Assembly: GCF_004331285.1 (NCBI RefSeq)
Contig: NZ_SJOH01000019.1
Span: forward strand, 1 to 62,678
Direction: 5' to 3'
Length of the DNA: 62,678 nucleotides
Source of the DNA: Acinetobacter sp. ANC 3781
GTDB taxonomy: Bacteria; Pseudomonadota; Gammaproteobacteria; Pseudomonadales; Moraxellaceae
The position numbers and the translations under genes were made by a program. Every line of letters starts with the position of its first letter. Position 1 is the stretch's first letter. A model generated the notes under the pieces. The model was not told the origin of the DNA. It made no database searches and saw nothing but the letters and a program-made list of their open reading frames with translations. This document shows positions 46,138 through 55,827 of this stretch, piece by piece.

Positions 46138-46557
46138 ATGAAGCCGTATATTTCTGTTATTACGCTTGCCGTCAAGGACTTAGAGGAATCACTCAAGTTT
46201 TATTGTGAAGGTTTGGGCTTACATAGTAAAGGCATTCTGGGTCAAGACTATGCATATGGTGCAGTCGCTTTTATAGATCTGCAATCAGATTTAAAACTTG
46301 CCTTATGGCCGCAACAGAGTATTCAGCAGGATACCGGTCTGGAACTGAACCCAATGTGTCCGACCCAAATGACCCTTGGACATAATGTTTTTAGTCCATT
46401 AGAAGTCGATCAAGTCATGGCACAAGCAGCACGTGCAGGTGCTCAAATTATTAAACCTGCACAAGCTACCTTTTACGGTGGATATGCAGGTTATTTTCAA
46501 GATCCCAATGGGCATGTTTGGGAGGTAATTTGGAATCCATGCTGGGAAAACGATTAA
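46138..46557 (+). CDS. VOC (glyoxalase/bleomycin-resistance fold) protein
   Basis: 139 residues with two VOC repeats: VITLAVKDLEESLKFYCEGL at the start and GYFQDPNGHVWEVIWNP near the end. The metal ligands cannot be assigned with certainty (one Glu in the second repeat is clear). These proteins bind or convert small electrophiles or metals. Its stop overlaps the convergent symporter gene by four bases. Confidence 0.87.
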   Translation: MKPYISVITLAVKDLEESLKFYCEGLGLHSKGILGQDYAYGAVAFIDLQSDLKLALWPQQSIQQDTGLELNPMCPTQMTLGHNVFSPLEVDQVMAQAARAGAQIIKPAQATFYGGYAGYFQDPNGHVWEVIWNPCWEND

Positions 46558-47792
46558 GTTGGAATTTCCTCATCACGGGTGTGACGGTCGACCACCACGC
46601 TAATCATCATATCGCCTTGCACGTTAACCACAGTACGCACGGTATCCAGTAAACGGTCTATCGGTAATAAAATGGCAATGGCTTCCGCGGGCAGACCGAC
46701 TGACTGCAATACCATAATCATGGTCACCATGCCTGCACTTGGAATACCCGGTGCACCCAAGGAGGCAATCATAGCTGTCAAACAAACAATAAGCTGTTGT
46801 CCAATACTTAAATCCAGCCCCATCAAGTTGGCAATAAATAAAGCCGCAGCAGCTTCATAAAGTGCTGTGCCATCCATATTTAGCTGTGTTCCCAAGGGAA
46901 TAACGAAACCGGCTGTTGCTGGACGTACCCCCAAGTTCTCTTGAGCACACTTCATGGAAAGTGGCAGGGTGGCCGAACTGGAACTGGTTGCAAAAGCAGT
47001 AATCAGGGCTGTGCGTGTGCCTTTAAAAAAGGTAATCGGATCCATCTTGCCAAAAATCCACAATAGGAGTGGTAAAACCACGGCACCGTGAAAAATAGTG
47101 GTTCCGGTCACCACAGCAGCAAATTCCATCAGACGGTTCAGTACAGAAATGTCTTCGGTTGAAATGAGTTTTGCCAGCAGAGCAAAAATACCGATCGGTG
47201 CAAGTCGCATTACCCAGATGATCATAAACATCATCATGTCAAAAAACTGCTGACTGACCTGACGTACAGTTTTGAAACGTTCGCCGCCATGTACCAAAGC
47301 CACCCCAAAAAATAAGGCAAACAGTACTACAGCCAGGACATTGCCTTCGGAAAAAGCTTTAAAAGGATTGATTAGGGTATTTTGAATAAAATTGGTGAAA
47401 AATGAGGTTGGCGTTAAAGTGTCCGGGGTTTGATGCGTATTCATAGCATCCTGAAACAAGGCAATGTCTACGCCCTTGCCGACATCAAACAGATGCGCAC
47501 AACTGATCCCGAGAATTAAAGCCAAAGTGGTGGTCGTAACACAGCAGGCCAAGGTAATTTTCCAGACTTTGCCTAATTGCCCACCCGATTGTAAATTGGA
47601 GACGCCAACTACAATTGAACTAAAAATAAGGGGAATTAACAGCATCTTCAATAAGCCAATAAAAATACTGCTGGCAATTCCCAAACCATACAAACTGGCA
47701 TTAAAAAATGCGGTGTCGGGATAAAGATTCAGAATAAAACCGAAAGCCACGCCTAAAATTGCAGCAATCAAAATTTGGGTATTTAAGCTCAT
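46554..47792 (-). CDS. Dicarboxylate/amino acid:cation symporter (DAACS)
   Basis: 412 residues with eight or more membrane segments. The serine-rich loop TSSSSATLPLSM and the NMDGTALYE motif bind substrate and sodium in the GltPh/GltP fold. It imports glutamate, aspartate or C4-dicarboxylates with sodium or protons. Which substrate is used is not clear from the sequence. The stop overlaps the VOC gene by four bases. Confidence 0.9.
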   Translation of the reverse strand: MSLNTQILIAAILGVAFGFILNLYPDTAFFNASLYGLGIASSIFIGLLKMLLIPLIFSSIVVGVSNLQSGGQLGKVWKITLACCVTTTTLALILGISCAHLFDVGKGVDIALFQDAMNTHQTPDTLTPTSFFTNFIQNTLINPFKAFSEGNVLAVVLFALFFGVALVHGGERFKTVRQVSQQFFDMMMFMIIWVMRLAPIGIFALLAKLISTEDISVLNRLMEFAAVVTGTTIFHGAVVLPLLLWIFGKMDPITFFKGTRTALITAFATSSSSATLPLSMKCAQENLGVRPATAGFVIPLGTQLNMDGTALYEAAAALFIANLMGLDLSIGQQLIVCLTAMIASLGAPGIPSAGMVTMIMVLQSVGLPAEAIAILLPIDRLLDTVRTVVNVQGDMMISVVVDRHTRDEEIPT

Positions 47793-47997
47793 CTCTACAT
47801 GCTTTTATTGTTAAGTCTTGCACGCACTATGCCATGCCTTATTTTTAGAATCGAGGAACTTTTTGTCACAAGTTCAGCACAAATATACAAAAGCATAATT
47901 TACACTTTATCTGAATCTCCAACGACTTGCCGAATAAATGGCATAAAATCTGCTTTTGAATCACTACTCCTCTACAAATAATTAAAAGAGTACCCAT
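47793..47997. other. Intergenic region before the mini-protein
   Basis: 205 bp with an AT-rich stretch. It contains no convincing gene; the short openings are chance. It holds the divergent promoters of the symporter and the mini-protein. Confidence 0.45.
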
Positions 47998-48111
47998 ATG
48001 AAAAAAATAATTCTTATCGCCACGCTCATATTCAGTATGGGAACAGCTTTTGCTCATTCTGGCCATGGCTGCCATAAAGATGTCTCGGAAGATATTCCGC
48101 ACTGCCACTAA
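47998..48111 (+). CDS. Tiny secreted His/Cys-rich protein
   Basis: 37 residues. The signal peptide MKKIILIATLIFSMGTAFA ends at an Ala-x-Ala cleavage site, leaving a mature peptide of 18 residues, HSGHGCHKDVSEDIPHCH. It has five histidines and two cysteines, enough for a metal site or a disulfide. It resembles the GCH...YHCH end motif found in larger secreted proteins (YHYH-type). AAAAGAG lies eight bases before the ATG and a bidirectional terminator follows. Function unknown; metal binding is an inference from composition. Confidence 0.75.
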   Translation: MKKIILIATLIFSMGTAFAHSGHGCHKDVSEDIPHCH

Positions 48112-48122
48112 AATAACATTTT

Positions 48123-48153
48123 AAAAAAACCGGGCTTTATACCCGGTTTTTTT
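48123..48153. terminator. Bidirectional terminator
   Basis: AACCGGG/CCCGGTT around CTTTATA, with A-run left and T-run right, between the mini-protein gene and the convergent tesB. Confidence 0.88.
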
Positions 48154-48171
48154 AAAAACAAATATGATCTG

Positions 48172-49044
48172 TTATTGGGTTTCAATTTCGCGGATACGAA
48201 TTAGACCTTCTTGAGTAGTACTGCATACCAGCTCACCATTTTGCCACATGCGACCGAAATTCAGGCCACGCGAACTCGCACTTACCGTAGCATCCATGTC
48301 GTATAGCATCCATTCATCCACACGGAATGGCTTATGGAAATACATGGCATGATCAATACTGGCACATTGCAAACTTGGCGATAAATAACTTAAACCATGC
48401 GGACGAAGCGCTGTGGTCATTAAAGTAAAGTCTGAATAAAATGCAGCAATGGCCTGATGTAAAGAAAGCTCGTCAATTTCTGGCGCGATTGTATCATGCG
48501 TCCGCAAATAGTGCGCATAAGATGGCGCTTCAGGTTGGGGTTGAAATGGATTGCTTGGATCAATCGGACGAATATCAATATGGCGATCGCGCATAAAACT
48601 GGCACGCACATTTTCCGGCACAAATTCCACAAACATTTTTTTCAGTTCAGCTTCTGATTTTACCTGTTCTGGTGCCGGATATTCAGGTTCACTAATCTGG
48701 TAATTCAACCCCTCTTCTGGATGGGCAAAAGAAATCATCGCGGTAAAAATGGTACGACCATGTTGAATGGCACGGACTTGGCGACTGACAAAGCTCTTGC
48801 CATCTCGCAAACGGTCGACTTGATACAGAATAGGTGCATTGATATCCCCTCCATACAAGAAATAAGCATGCAGTGAATGTGCAGGACGATCCGTTGTATA
48901 CGAGGCAGCTCGTAATGCCTGTCCTAACACTTGGCCACCAAAAACACGTTTTCCGACCAAGTTTCGGCTTATCCCTCGGTAGACATTCTCTTCAATTTTT
49001 TCAAGGCTAAGTAATTCAACCAATTCTTGGGTTAACGCATTCAT
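48172..49044 (-). CDS. tesB: Acyl-CoA thioesterase II
   Basis: 290 residues of the double-hotdog TesB family. Signatures are YRGISRNLVGKRVFGGQVLG near the start and the second domain ending in HKPFRVDEWMLYDM. The active-site Asp/Thr/Gln set is partly visible (SIDHAMYF). It hydrolyses medium- and long-chain acyl-CoA in the cytoplasm. It is a single gene convergent to the mini-protein. Confidence 0.93.
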   Translation of the reverse strand: MNALTQELVELLSLEKIEENVYRGISRNLVGKRVFGGQVLGQALRAASYTTDRPAHSLHAYFLYGGDINAPILYQVDRLRDGKSFVSRQVRAIQHGRTIFTAMISFAHPEEGLNYQISEPEYPAPEQVKSEAELKKMFVEFVPENVRASFMRDRHIDIRPIDPSNPFQPQPEAPSYAHYLRTHDTIAPEIDELSLHQAIAAFYSDFTLMTTALRPHGLSYLSPSLQCASIDHAMYFHKPFRVDEWMLYDMDATVSASSRGLNFGRMWQNGELVCSTTQEGLIRIREIETQ

Positions 49045-49335
49045 AAACGACCTATTTTGCTGGGGGATACCTGAAATGTAGGCGAAAAATTTAAATCAAT
49101 CAGATAAACTATTGCAGCTATTTTGCCATAAATCCAGACCAAAGCCCTACAGTTAGACTGACTGGTGTGTCAGATTATTTATGGTATATAGTGGCTAAAA
49201 AGACGATTTTTAACGATATATTTAACAATCAACATGCATTTTGTCAGAAAATGACATAATGTTTTAAATTATAATGATGCTAAATAATCCCCCCTCAGAA
49301 CATCTGTGGTTTCGGTCATTTAAGTAGGAGTGTAT

Positions 49336-51912
49336 ATGTCCAAGAGTGGCTTTGGTCAAATCTATCGTCAGCTTTCAAGCAAGCTGCTTGACCTCGTGGT
49401 AACCCCACATGTTCTTGGTGAGGTTCCTACTGAACCGACAACTACAGAAGAAAATACAGCAACAGAGCAACCGATTAAGCAAAAAATCATCTGTTATGTT
49501 CTACAAAACTACTCACGTAGCAATGCACTGATTGTTGATGGTGAAACACGACGTCTCAAACTTCCCCCTGCCTTAGATCCGTTAGTGGTCGGGAATCAGA
49601 AAGAAAAAGCATCTGTGTTGTTCTTACAACATCACAATGAAAATAATTTACTCAATCCTCCACCGCATGCTTTTCCGCCACGCTTACTCCGTTTAATTGA
49701 TCTTTTAGAAAATCATCCTGAAGTTGATATCGAGCTTATTCCTGTGACTGTGCTGTGGGGGCGCTCACCTGATAAAGAAGATTCCTGGTTCAAGCTGCTG
49801 TTTACGGATACTTGGGCAACCCCGGGTACAGTTAAACAACTGGTGAATATCGGCTTGCATGGCCGTCAGTCTTATCTGGAATTCCATCAAGGGCAATCCT
49901 TGCGTACGCTGGTCGAATTTGCCAGAAAGACCCATCCAAACTTGTCGCCTGCGACCTATATCCTCAATACCCTGAATAAGTATTTAGACGGTCAGCGCGA
50001 AGTTGTACTCGGCCCTGACCTGTCAGACCGCCGCAATGTCATGCATTCACTGATCAAATCTAAAGATGTGCAAGAAGCAATTCGCCGTGAAAGCATACGC
50101 AGTAAAGTCAGCATGATTGAATCGGAACGTCGTGCGATTGCTTATTTAAACGAGATTGTCTCTGATTATTCACATTCTGCGGTGCATTTTGCCGATATGG
50201 CGCTGACCCGTTTATGGACACAGCTATATGACGGCGTAGAAGTGCATAATTTTAGTACCGTACGTGAACTCGCCAAAGACTACGAAATTATTTATACCCC
50301 TTGCCACCGCAGTCACATTGACTACTTGTTGCTGTCTTATGTGATTTATAAACGTGGCATGATGGTTCCGTACATTGCTGCAGGTGATAACCTGAATATG
50401 CCGTTTGTGGGTCAATTACTCCGTGGTGGCGGTGCCTTCTTTATTCGTCGCACCTTCCGTGGCAATGGCTTATATACCACGGTATTTAAAGAATACCTGT
50501 ACAGCATTTTATCGCGCAACACCCCGCTGGAATATTTTATTGAAGGCGGCCGTTCACGCACCGGACGTTTGTTGCCACCGAAAACAGGCATGCTTGCGAT
50601 GACGGTACATAGCCATTTGCGTGGCCGATCAAAACCGATCGTATTCCTGCCGACGTATATTGGCTATGAACGCCTGATGGAAGGCTCAACCTATGTCGGT
50701 GAAATGCAAGGCAAGCCGAAAGAATCTGAGTCGATTATTGGCATTTTAAAAACCTTGCGTAAAATCGAGCGCATTTTCGGTAAAGTGCATGTGAACTTTG
50801 GTGAACCGGTATTTTTAGATGACATGCTGAAAAAACACGGTGCAGATCAAATCAAAATTGAAAAGAATGATGACCCAGTTCCGCAAGAAGTGTCGGATGC
50901 AGTCAACGGTTCAGGCAATGCAATTTTAGAAAACATTAACCGGGCTGTGGTAATTAACCCGGTATCGCTGCTTTCTCTGATTCTACTGGCAACGCCAAAA
51001 CATACCTTAGATGAAGAAATCTGCATTAAACAGCTGGATGTTTATCGTAATTTGGTTGCTGCCTTACCTTACGATGAACGCACCCAAGTCACACCGCTTT
51101 CAGGCAAAGAAATTATTGCCTATGGTCTAAAACTGAAGCTGATTAAACGCATCAAACACGTGTTGGGCGATATTATTGCGATTGAAGATAATCAAGCTGT
51201 ATTACTGACCTACTTCCGCAATAACATTTTGCATGCTTTTGTATTGCCGTCTTTAATTGCTGCCTTGGTTGAACATAACGGTTCGATTCGTCGTGGTGAT
51301 CTGATCAATGTGATTCGCACGCTATATCCATTCTTGAAAGCTGAATTGTTCTTGAAATGGCAAGATGAGGATCTCAAAGATCAGATTTGTGCTTATGTTG
51401 AAGCTTTAATTCATGCGGAATTGATCTCTATAGATACAGAAGGCAACCTGGAATCTCCAGCGCCAAACTCAGAAGATCATAACCAGCTTGTGGTTCTGGC
51501 TGCTCCTGTGATGCAAAGTCTTGAGCGGTATTACATGACCTTAGCACTAATCACGCAACGTGGTTCAGGTAATATTTCAACCCGTCAAGTTGAAGAACTC
51601 AGTTATTTGGTCGGTCAACGCCTGTCTGTTCTGTATGAGTTCAATTCTCCAGAATTTTTTGATAAAGCCCTGTTCCAAAGCTTTATTAAGGTACTGACTC
51701 AGCAGGGCTATATTCGCAACAACGAAGACAACGCCATTGTGTTTGATGAGAACTTCCAGAATGTTGCGCAGTACGCCAACTTGGTTTTGGATGATGTGAC
51801 TTTACAAATGCTTCAGCACATTACGACCTTTAGCGATGAAGAGCTGAAAGAAGCTTTGGATGCTGTTGCTGCTCAACAAGCGAAACGTCGTTTGAAGCGC
51901 AAAAAGAAATAA
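49336..51912 (+). CDS. plsB: Glycerol-3-phosphate 1-O-acyltransferase PlsB
   Basis: 858 residues from the ATG at 49336, with AGGAG five bases upstream (a GTG two codons earlier is in frame). The acyltransferase block contains the catalytic HRSHID (His-x4-Asp type) near residue 325, the FIEGGRSRTGR segment and VFLPTYIGYERLMEG. It adds the first acyl chain to glycerol-3-phosphate at the inner membrane. Length agrees with other PlsB. The C-terminus is Lys-rich (KRRLKRKKK). Confidence 0.96.
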   Translation: MSKSGFGQIYRQLSSKLLDLVVTPHVLGEVPTEPTTTEENTATEQPIKQKIICYVLQNYSRSNALIVDGETRRLKLPPALDPLVVGNQKEKASVLFLQHHNENNLLNPPPHAFPPRLLRLIDLLENHPEVDIELIPVTVLWGRSPDKEDSWFKLLFTDTWATPGTVKQLVNIGLHGRQSYLEFHQGQSLRTLVEFARKTHPNLSPATYILNTLNKYLDGQREVVLGPDLSDRRNVMHSLIKSKDVQEAIRRESIRSKVSMIESERRAIAYLNEIVSDYSHSAVHFADMALTRLWTQLYDGVEVHNFSTVRELAKDYEIIYTPCHRSHIDYLLLSYVIYKRGMMVPYIAAGDNLNMPFVGQLLRGGGAFFIRRTFRGNGLYTTVFKEYLYSILSRNTPLEYFIEGGRSRTGRLLPPKTGMLAMTVHSHLRGRSKPIVFLPTYIGYERLMEGSTYVGEMQGKPKESESIIGILKTLRKIERIFGKVHVNFGEPVFLDDMLKKHGADQIKIEKNDDPVPQEVSDAVNGSGNAILENINRAVVINPVSLLSLILLATPKHTLDEEICIKQLDVYRNLVAALPYDERTQVTPLSGKEIIAYGLKLKLIKRIKHVLGDIIAIEDNQAVLLTYFRNNILHAFVLPSLIAALVEHNGSIRRGDLINVIRTLYPFLKAELFLKWQDEDLKDQICAYVEALIHAELISIDTEGNLESPAPNSEDHNQLVVLAAPVMQSLERYYMTLALITQRGSGNISTRQVEELSYLVGQRLSVLYEFNSPEFFDKALFQSFIKVLTQQGYIRNNEDNAIVFDENFQNVAQYANLVLDDVTLQMLQHITTFSDEELKEALDAVAAQQAKRRLKRKKK

Positions 51913-52038
51913 GAGCCTTACGAGTTCATTTTCCTTTTAGGAGATGAGGAGCTCGAAATATATTTCAAGTCCGCAAGGGGATGGTTTAATTTTAATCCTC
52001 CCCTAACCCCTCCTTTAAAAAGAAGGAAGGAGAGTTTC
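51913..52038. other. Intergenic element between plsB and the YeeZ-like gene
   Basis: 126 bp. It contains a C-rich segment CCTCCCCTAACCCCTCC followed by AAAAAGAAGGAAGGAG, which can pair imperfectly as CTCCTTT/AAGGAAGGAG. It resembles the terminator hairpin at 3096 and may be a short repeated terminator-type element. Confidence 0.35.
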
Positions 52039-52845
52039 TTATATTTTTTCCCACATCTGCAAATAGTCCTCAAAACAATCTGCATGTTCCAGCTCAAATC
52101 CTGTTTCAAGCATTCGAGTTGCATAAATCCTTTTTCCTGACACTACCTCACTGTCTAGAACTAGTTCCGCTAAATTCAGCTGTTGTTGAAACCATTGAAT
52201 AATTTCATGCAAAGGGAGCGGCTGATTATTGCTGACAATATACAAATTCTTTAGATGTTCCACGTGAATCAAGTGTGCAAGAAACCGTGCCAAGTCGTCG
52301 ATATGAATTCGGTTTGACCAATGTATGTTGGCATAAGTTCGAGTACTCTCGGCCAGCTTGATCATTCTGGCTATCGAAGTTCCATAAATCCCGGTTGGGC
52401 GAGTAATGATGCATTGTTTTGGAAAAGCCTGCTGATAAAGCTGTTCCATTTGTCGTAATAATCTGCCCTGTTCATCAACAGGTTGAATACATGATGCATC
52501 ATCAATGCGCTCACCCTTATTTTCACCATAGACACGAGTAGACGACACAACCACGATCTTTTGAATGGGATGCTGTTTTAACGCGGCTACAATGGGAGCA
52601 ACAGAATCGATATAGGTTTGTTGATACCCTTCGATACTGCTCTGTGAAGGTGATAGCAAAACGTACACCCAATCTATAGGCTTGATCTGGGTTAAATTGA
52701 GCTGATGAACATCCTGAATTAGATGCGTCGCAAATTCATCAGTTTTCGGACTTTGGCTAATTGTGGTAATTTGGTGGCCTTGCTCAAATAACTGTTTAGC
52801 AACGCGCCGAGATGTTTTACCATAACCAATAAATAATATATGCAT
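52039..52845 (-). CDS. NAD-dependent epimerase/dehydratase-like protein (YeeZ type)
   Basis: 268 residues. The N-terminal Rossmann motif is FIGYGKTSRRVAKQL, then VVSSTRVYGENKGERIDD and TRPTGIYG, the pattern of the short-chain epimerase YeeZ group. The Tyr-x3-Lys pair of true SDR enzymes is not clear, so catalysis is uncertain. Function unknown. It is divergent from recG across 35 bp. Confidence 0.8.
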   Translation of the reverse strand: MHILFIGYGKTSRRVAKQLFEQGHQITTISQSPKTDEFATHLIQDVHQLNLTQIKPIDWVYVLLSPSQSSIEGYQQTYIDSVAPIVAALKQHPIQKIVVVSSTRVYGENKGERIDDASCIQPVDEQGRLLRQMEQLYQQAFPKQCIITRPTGIYGTSIARMIKLAESTRTYANIHWSNRIHIDDLARFLAHLIHVEHLKNLYIVSNNQPLPLHEIIQWFQQQLNLAELVLDSEVVSGKRIYATRMLETGFELEHADCFEDYLQMWEKI

Positions 52846-52880
52846 TAAACACCTGATTACATAACCGAAGTTGAGGGTAA

Positions 52881-54926
52881 ATGGCTGCAGTCCATCAATT
52901 ACAAGGGGTAGGAAATACCTCTACTGCTTTACTGGAAAAACTGAATATTTTCAGCACAGATGATCTTCTGTTTCATCTGCCGCGTGATTATGAAGATCGT
53001 AGCACGATCATCCCCATGAACCAATTGACCGTGGGGCGCAGCTATTTGCTAGAAGGCATCGTCAAAGGTGTGGATTTTCCACCCGGTAAACGCAAATCCA
53101 TGGCGGTGCTGTTAGAAGATGACTTTGGCAAAATCACCTTGCGTTTTTACCATGTCTATAAGGCTTTGACCGATCGGGCTAAACTGGGCAATCAACTGCG
53201 CATCTTTGGTGAAGTCCGTGTCGGTGCACGTGGTCTGGAAATGTATCATCCTGAAATCCAGCTGATTACTGAACATACGCCCTTACCTAAAACTGAGCTG
53301 ACCGCCATTTATCCGGCTACTGAAGGTTTAACCCAAGCCAAACTGCGGGATTATGTCAAACAGGCCCTAAAACAACACAGTGATGACCTGCCTGAATTAT
53401 TGCCAGAAAAATTCACCAATGGCTATGCGCTGAAACAGGCACTGGAATATATCCATGAGCCGCCACTGAATGCCAACATGTTGCAACTGGCACAAGGTTC
53501 GCATCCAGCCCAGCAGCGCTTAATCTTTGAAGAACTGGTCGCGCACCAGATTAGTCTGCTCTCACGCCGTGCTTATATTCAGCAAATTGAAGCTCCGTCT
53601 TTTTCACCCAGTAAAAATTTTGCCAAACAGTTATTAAACAGTCTGCCCTTTAGCCTGACCGATGCGCAAAAACGTGTCTCCAAAGAAATTGTGCAGGACT
53701 TAAAACAAAACAAACCGATGCTGCGTTTAGTTCAGGGCGATGTAGGTGCAGGTAAAACTTTGGTGGCTGGCGTGGCAGCCTGTCATGCTTTAGAAGAAGG
53801 CTGGCAAGTGGCACTAATGGCACCGACGGAAATTCTGGCTGAACAGCATTATTTAAATTTTAAAAAATGGTTTGAACCCCTAGGTCTTAATGTTTCTTGG
53901 CTTTCAGGCAAGCAAAAAGGGAAAGCTCGTGCAGCAGCAGAACAAGGTATTAAGGAAGGCACCGCTAATCTGGTGGTCGGTACCCATGCCCTGTTTCAGG
54001 AAAATGTCGGATTTGCCAAACTCGGTTTGGTGATTATTGATGAACAGCATCGCTTCGGCGTAGATCAACGGCTGGCCTTGCGTAATAAAGGGGCCAACAA
54101 CATGACGCCACATCAACTGGTGATGACAGCTACCCCGATTCCTCGCACACTGGCGATGTCTGCTTATGGCGATCTGGATACCTCAGTGATTGATGAACTT
54201 CCTCCGGGTCGTACCCCGATTCAAACCGTCACCATTCCTTTAGACCGCCGTGAAGAAGTGTTAGCCCGGATTGCTACAAACTGTGCTGAAGGCAAGCAAG
54301 CTTATTGGGTTTGTACCTTGGTGGAACAATCTGAAACTTTAGATGCACAAGCGGCAGAAGCCACTTATCAGGAAATTAAAGAACGCTTTCCACATATCAA
54401 TATTGGCTTGGTACACGGCAAAATGAAAGCCGATGAAAAGCAGTCGGTGATGCAGCAATTTAAAGACAATCAGCTGCAACTCCTCATTGCCACCACCGTC
54501 ATTGAAGTTGGGGTTGATGTGCCGAATGCCTCGATTATGGTAATTGAAAATGCTGAACGCTTAGGGCTTTCTCAGTTACATCAATTACGTGGACGGGTTG
54601 GGCGTGGCGCAACCGCCAGTTTCTGTGCCCTGCTTTATAAAAGTCCTTTATCGCAAAATGGTCAGGAACGATTACGCATTTTGCGTGAAAGTAATGATGG
54701 TTTTGTGATTGCAGAAAAAGATCTGGAAATTCGCGGCCCGGGTGAGCTACTTGGCACCAAGCAAACCGGAGATATGGGTTTTCGGGTTGCCAAGTTAGAA
54801 CGTGATGACCATCTGCTGAATCAGGCGCATTATGTGGCACAGCAAATTCTCAAAGATTATCCGGAAAATGCCAAAGCTTTACTCAAACGCTGGCTGCCAG
54901 AAGCCCCACGCTATGCATATGTGTAA
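52881..54926 (+). CDS. recG: ATP-dependent DNA helicase RecG
   Basis: 681 residues. An N-terminal wedge/OB domain (about 1-170) binds branched DNA. The helicase core has Walker A GDVGAGKT near 288-295, DEQH(RFG) near 386 and motif VI QLRGRVGRGA. RecG unwinds replication forks and Holliday junctions during repair. The ATG follows GAGG by five bases. Confidence 0.98.
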   Translation: MAAVHQLQGVGNTSTALLEKLNIFSTDDLLFHLPRDYEDRSTIIPMNQLTVGRSYLLEGIVKGVDFPPGKRKSMAVLLEDDFGKITLRFYHVYKALTDRAKLGNQLRIFGEVRVGARGLEMYHPEIQLITEHTPLPKTELTAIYPATEGLTQAKLRDYVKQALKQHSDDLPELLPEKFTNGYALKQALEYIHEPPLNANMLQLAQGSHPAQQRLIFEELVAHQISLLSRRAYIQQIEAPSFSPSKNFAKQLLNSLPFSLTDAQKRVSKEIVQDLKQNKPMLRLVQGDVGAGKTLVAGVAACHALEEGWQVALMAPTEILAEQHYLNFKKWFEPLGLNVSWLSGKQKGKARAAAEQGIKEGTANLVVGTHALFQENVGFAKLGLVIIDEQHRFGVDQRLALRNKGANNMTPHQLVMTATPIPRTLAMSAYGDLDTSVIDELPPGRTPIQTVTIPLDRREEVLARIATNCAEGKQAYWVCTLVEQSETLDAQAAEATYQEIKERFPHINIGLVHGKMKADEKQSVMQQFKDNQLQLLIATTVIEVGVDVPNASIMVIENAERLGLSQLHQLRGRVGRGATASFCALLYKSPLSQNGQERLRILRESNDGFVIAEKDLEIRGPGELLGTKQTGDMGFRVAKLERDDHLLNQAHYVAQQILKDYPENAKALLKRWLPEAPRYAYV

Positions 54927-55081
54927 AGCATGATTTCAAAAGAACACATTAGATAACAAGTACAAATAAAATGTTTAATCAAGTAGCAACGATCACATGA
55001 GTGGCATGGATGCCGTCCTAACAAGAGTCGCTATACGCTTTGTAGATTTTAAAATGAATGATTAAATCCAATAAAAAACTC

Positions 55082-55109
55082 TTGAGCCTTCATACATGTG
55101 GTGTAAAAT
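55082..55109 (+). promoter_or_regulatory. Candidate comF promoter
   Basis: TTGAGC and TAAAAT are separated by 16 bases. The predicted start lies about 25 bases before the ATG at 55139, supporting that start over the upstream one at 55058. Confidence 0.45.
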
Positions 55110-55138
55110 TAATATCAAATAAAAAGAAAAATAAAAAC

Positions 55139-55771
55139 ATGCTGCAATTCATTAGCCCATTACTTTACAAAGCAATCCAAAGCATTTCCCCCTGCGTACT
55201 TTGTGGAATAGACTTACAACACCGCCATTCACTCTGCAAAGATTGCTGGCAACAATTGCCATGGTCTAAAAGTACAGTTCAGCGTCAGCAAATGGATATT
55301 CAGGTGGCTTGTCATTATGCCTATCCAATTGACAGGATTATTCAAAAATTTAAATACGAACAACAACTGCATTTTCAAAACTTGCTTGCTGGCGCACTAA
55401 TCGAACTTCGCCTACCTAAAATTCAGGCTATTGTCCCGATGCCGATATCTACTAGACGACTCCTAGAACGCGGTTACAATCAGTCTCTGATCCTGGCTAA
55501 AATTATGGCCAAACAAATGAATGTTCCCATCTGGCAACCTGTTAGTCGTTTACAGCAACATTCACAAAAAGGCTTAAGCCGATTAGAACGCATTGATCAG
55601 ATTGAACAACAGTTTCAGATCAACCCCACATCAAAGCTTCGTTACCGCCGTGTACTTATTTTAGATGACGTCGTGACCACAGGCAGCTCTATCTATGCAT
55701 TAAAACAAAAGCTTGAAGAACTGGGTTGTCATAAAGTTTACGCAATGTGTATCGCAAGTGCAGAAACTTAA
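55139..55771 (+). CDS. comF: ComF family protein (phosphoribosyltransferase domain)
   Basis: 210 residues from the ATG at 55139; the frame is open 27 codons earlier but those are basic and poorly conserved. An N-terminal zinc-finger CVLCGIDLQHRHSLCKDCW (four cysteines) leads to the phosphoribosyltransferase fold with the PRPP-type motif VLILDDVVTTGSS near the end. ComF is needed for natural transformation in other gammaproteobacteria. Ribosome binding site is weak. It is downstream of recG by 212 bases. Confidence 0.87.
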   Translation: MLQFISPLLYKAIQSISPCVLCGIDLQHRHSLCKDCWQQLPWSKSTVQRQQMDIQVACHYAYPIDRIIQKFKYEQQLHFQNLLAGALIELRLPKIQAIVPMPISTRRLLERGYNQSLILAKIMAKQMNVPIWQPVSRLQQHSQKGLSRLERIDQIEQQFQINPTSKLRYRRVLILDDVVTTGSSIYALKQKLEELGCHKVYAMCIASAET

Positions 55772-55827
55772 ATATTCCTCTGTTTTTAAAAGACAAGTAA
55801 CAATGTAAAACTTGCTTTAGTCACTAT

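Noticed and set aside
47866..48108. 80-codon minus-strand ORF across the mini-protein
   Set aside because: The signal-peptide and ribosome-binding-site evidence favours the plus-strand mini-protein; the minus ORF has no recognisable features.
54927..55138. Extra gene or N-terminal extension before comF
   Set aside because: The upstream 27 codons are basic and low-complexity, and a promoter-like pair lies inside them, so the later ATG is preferred.
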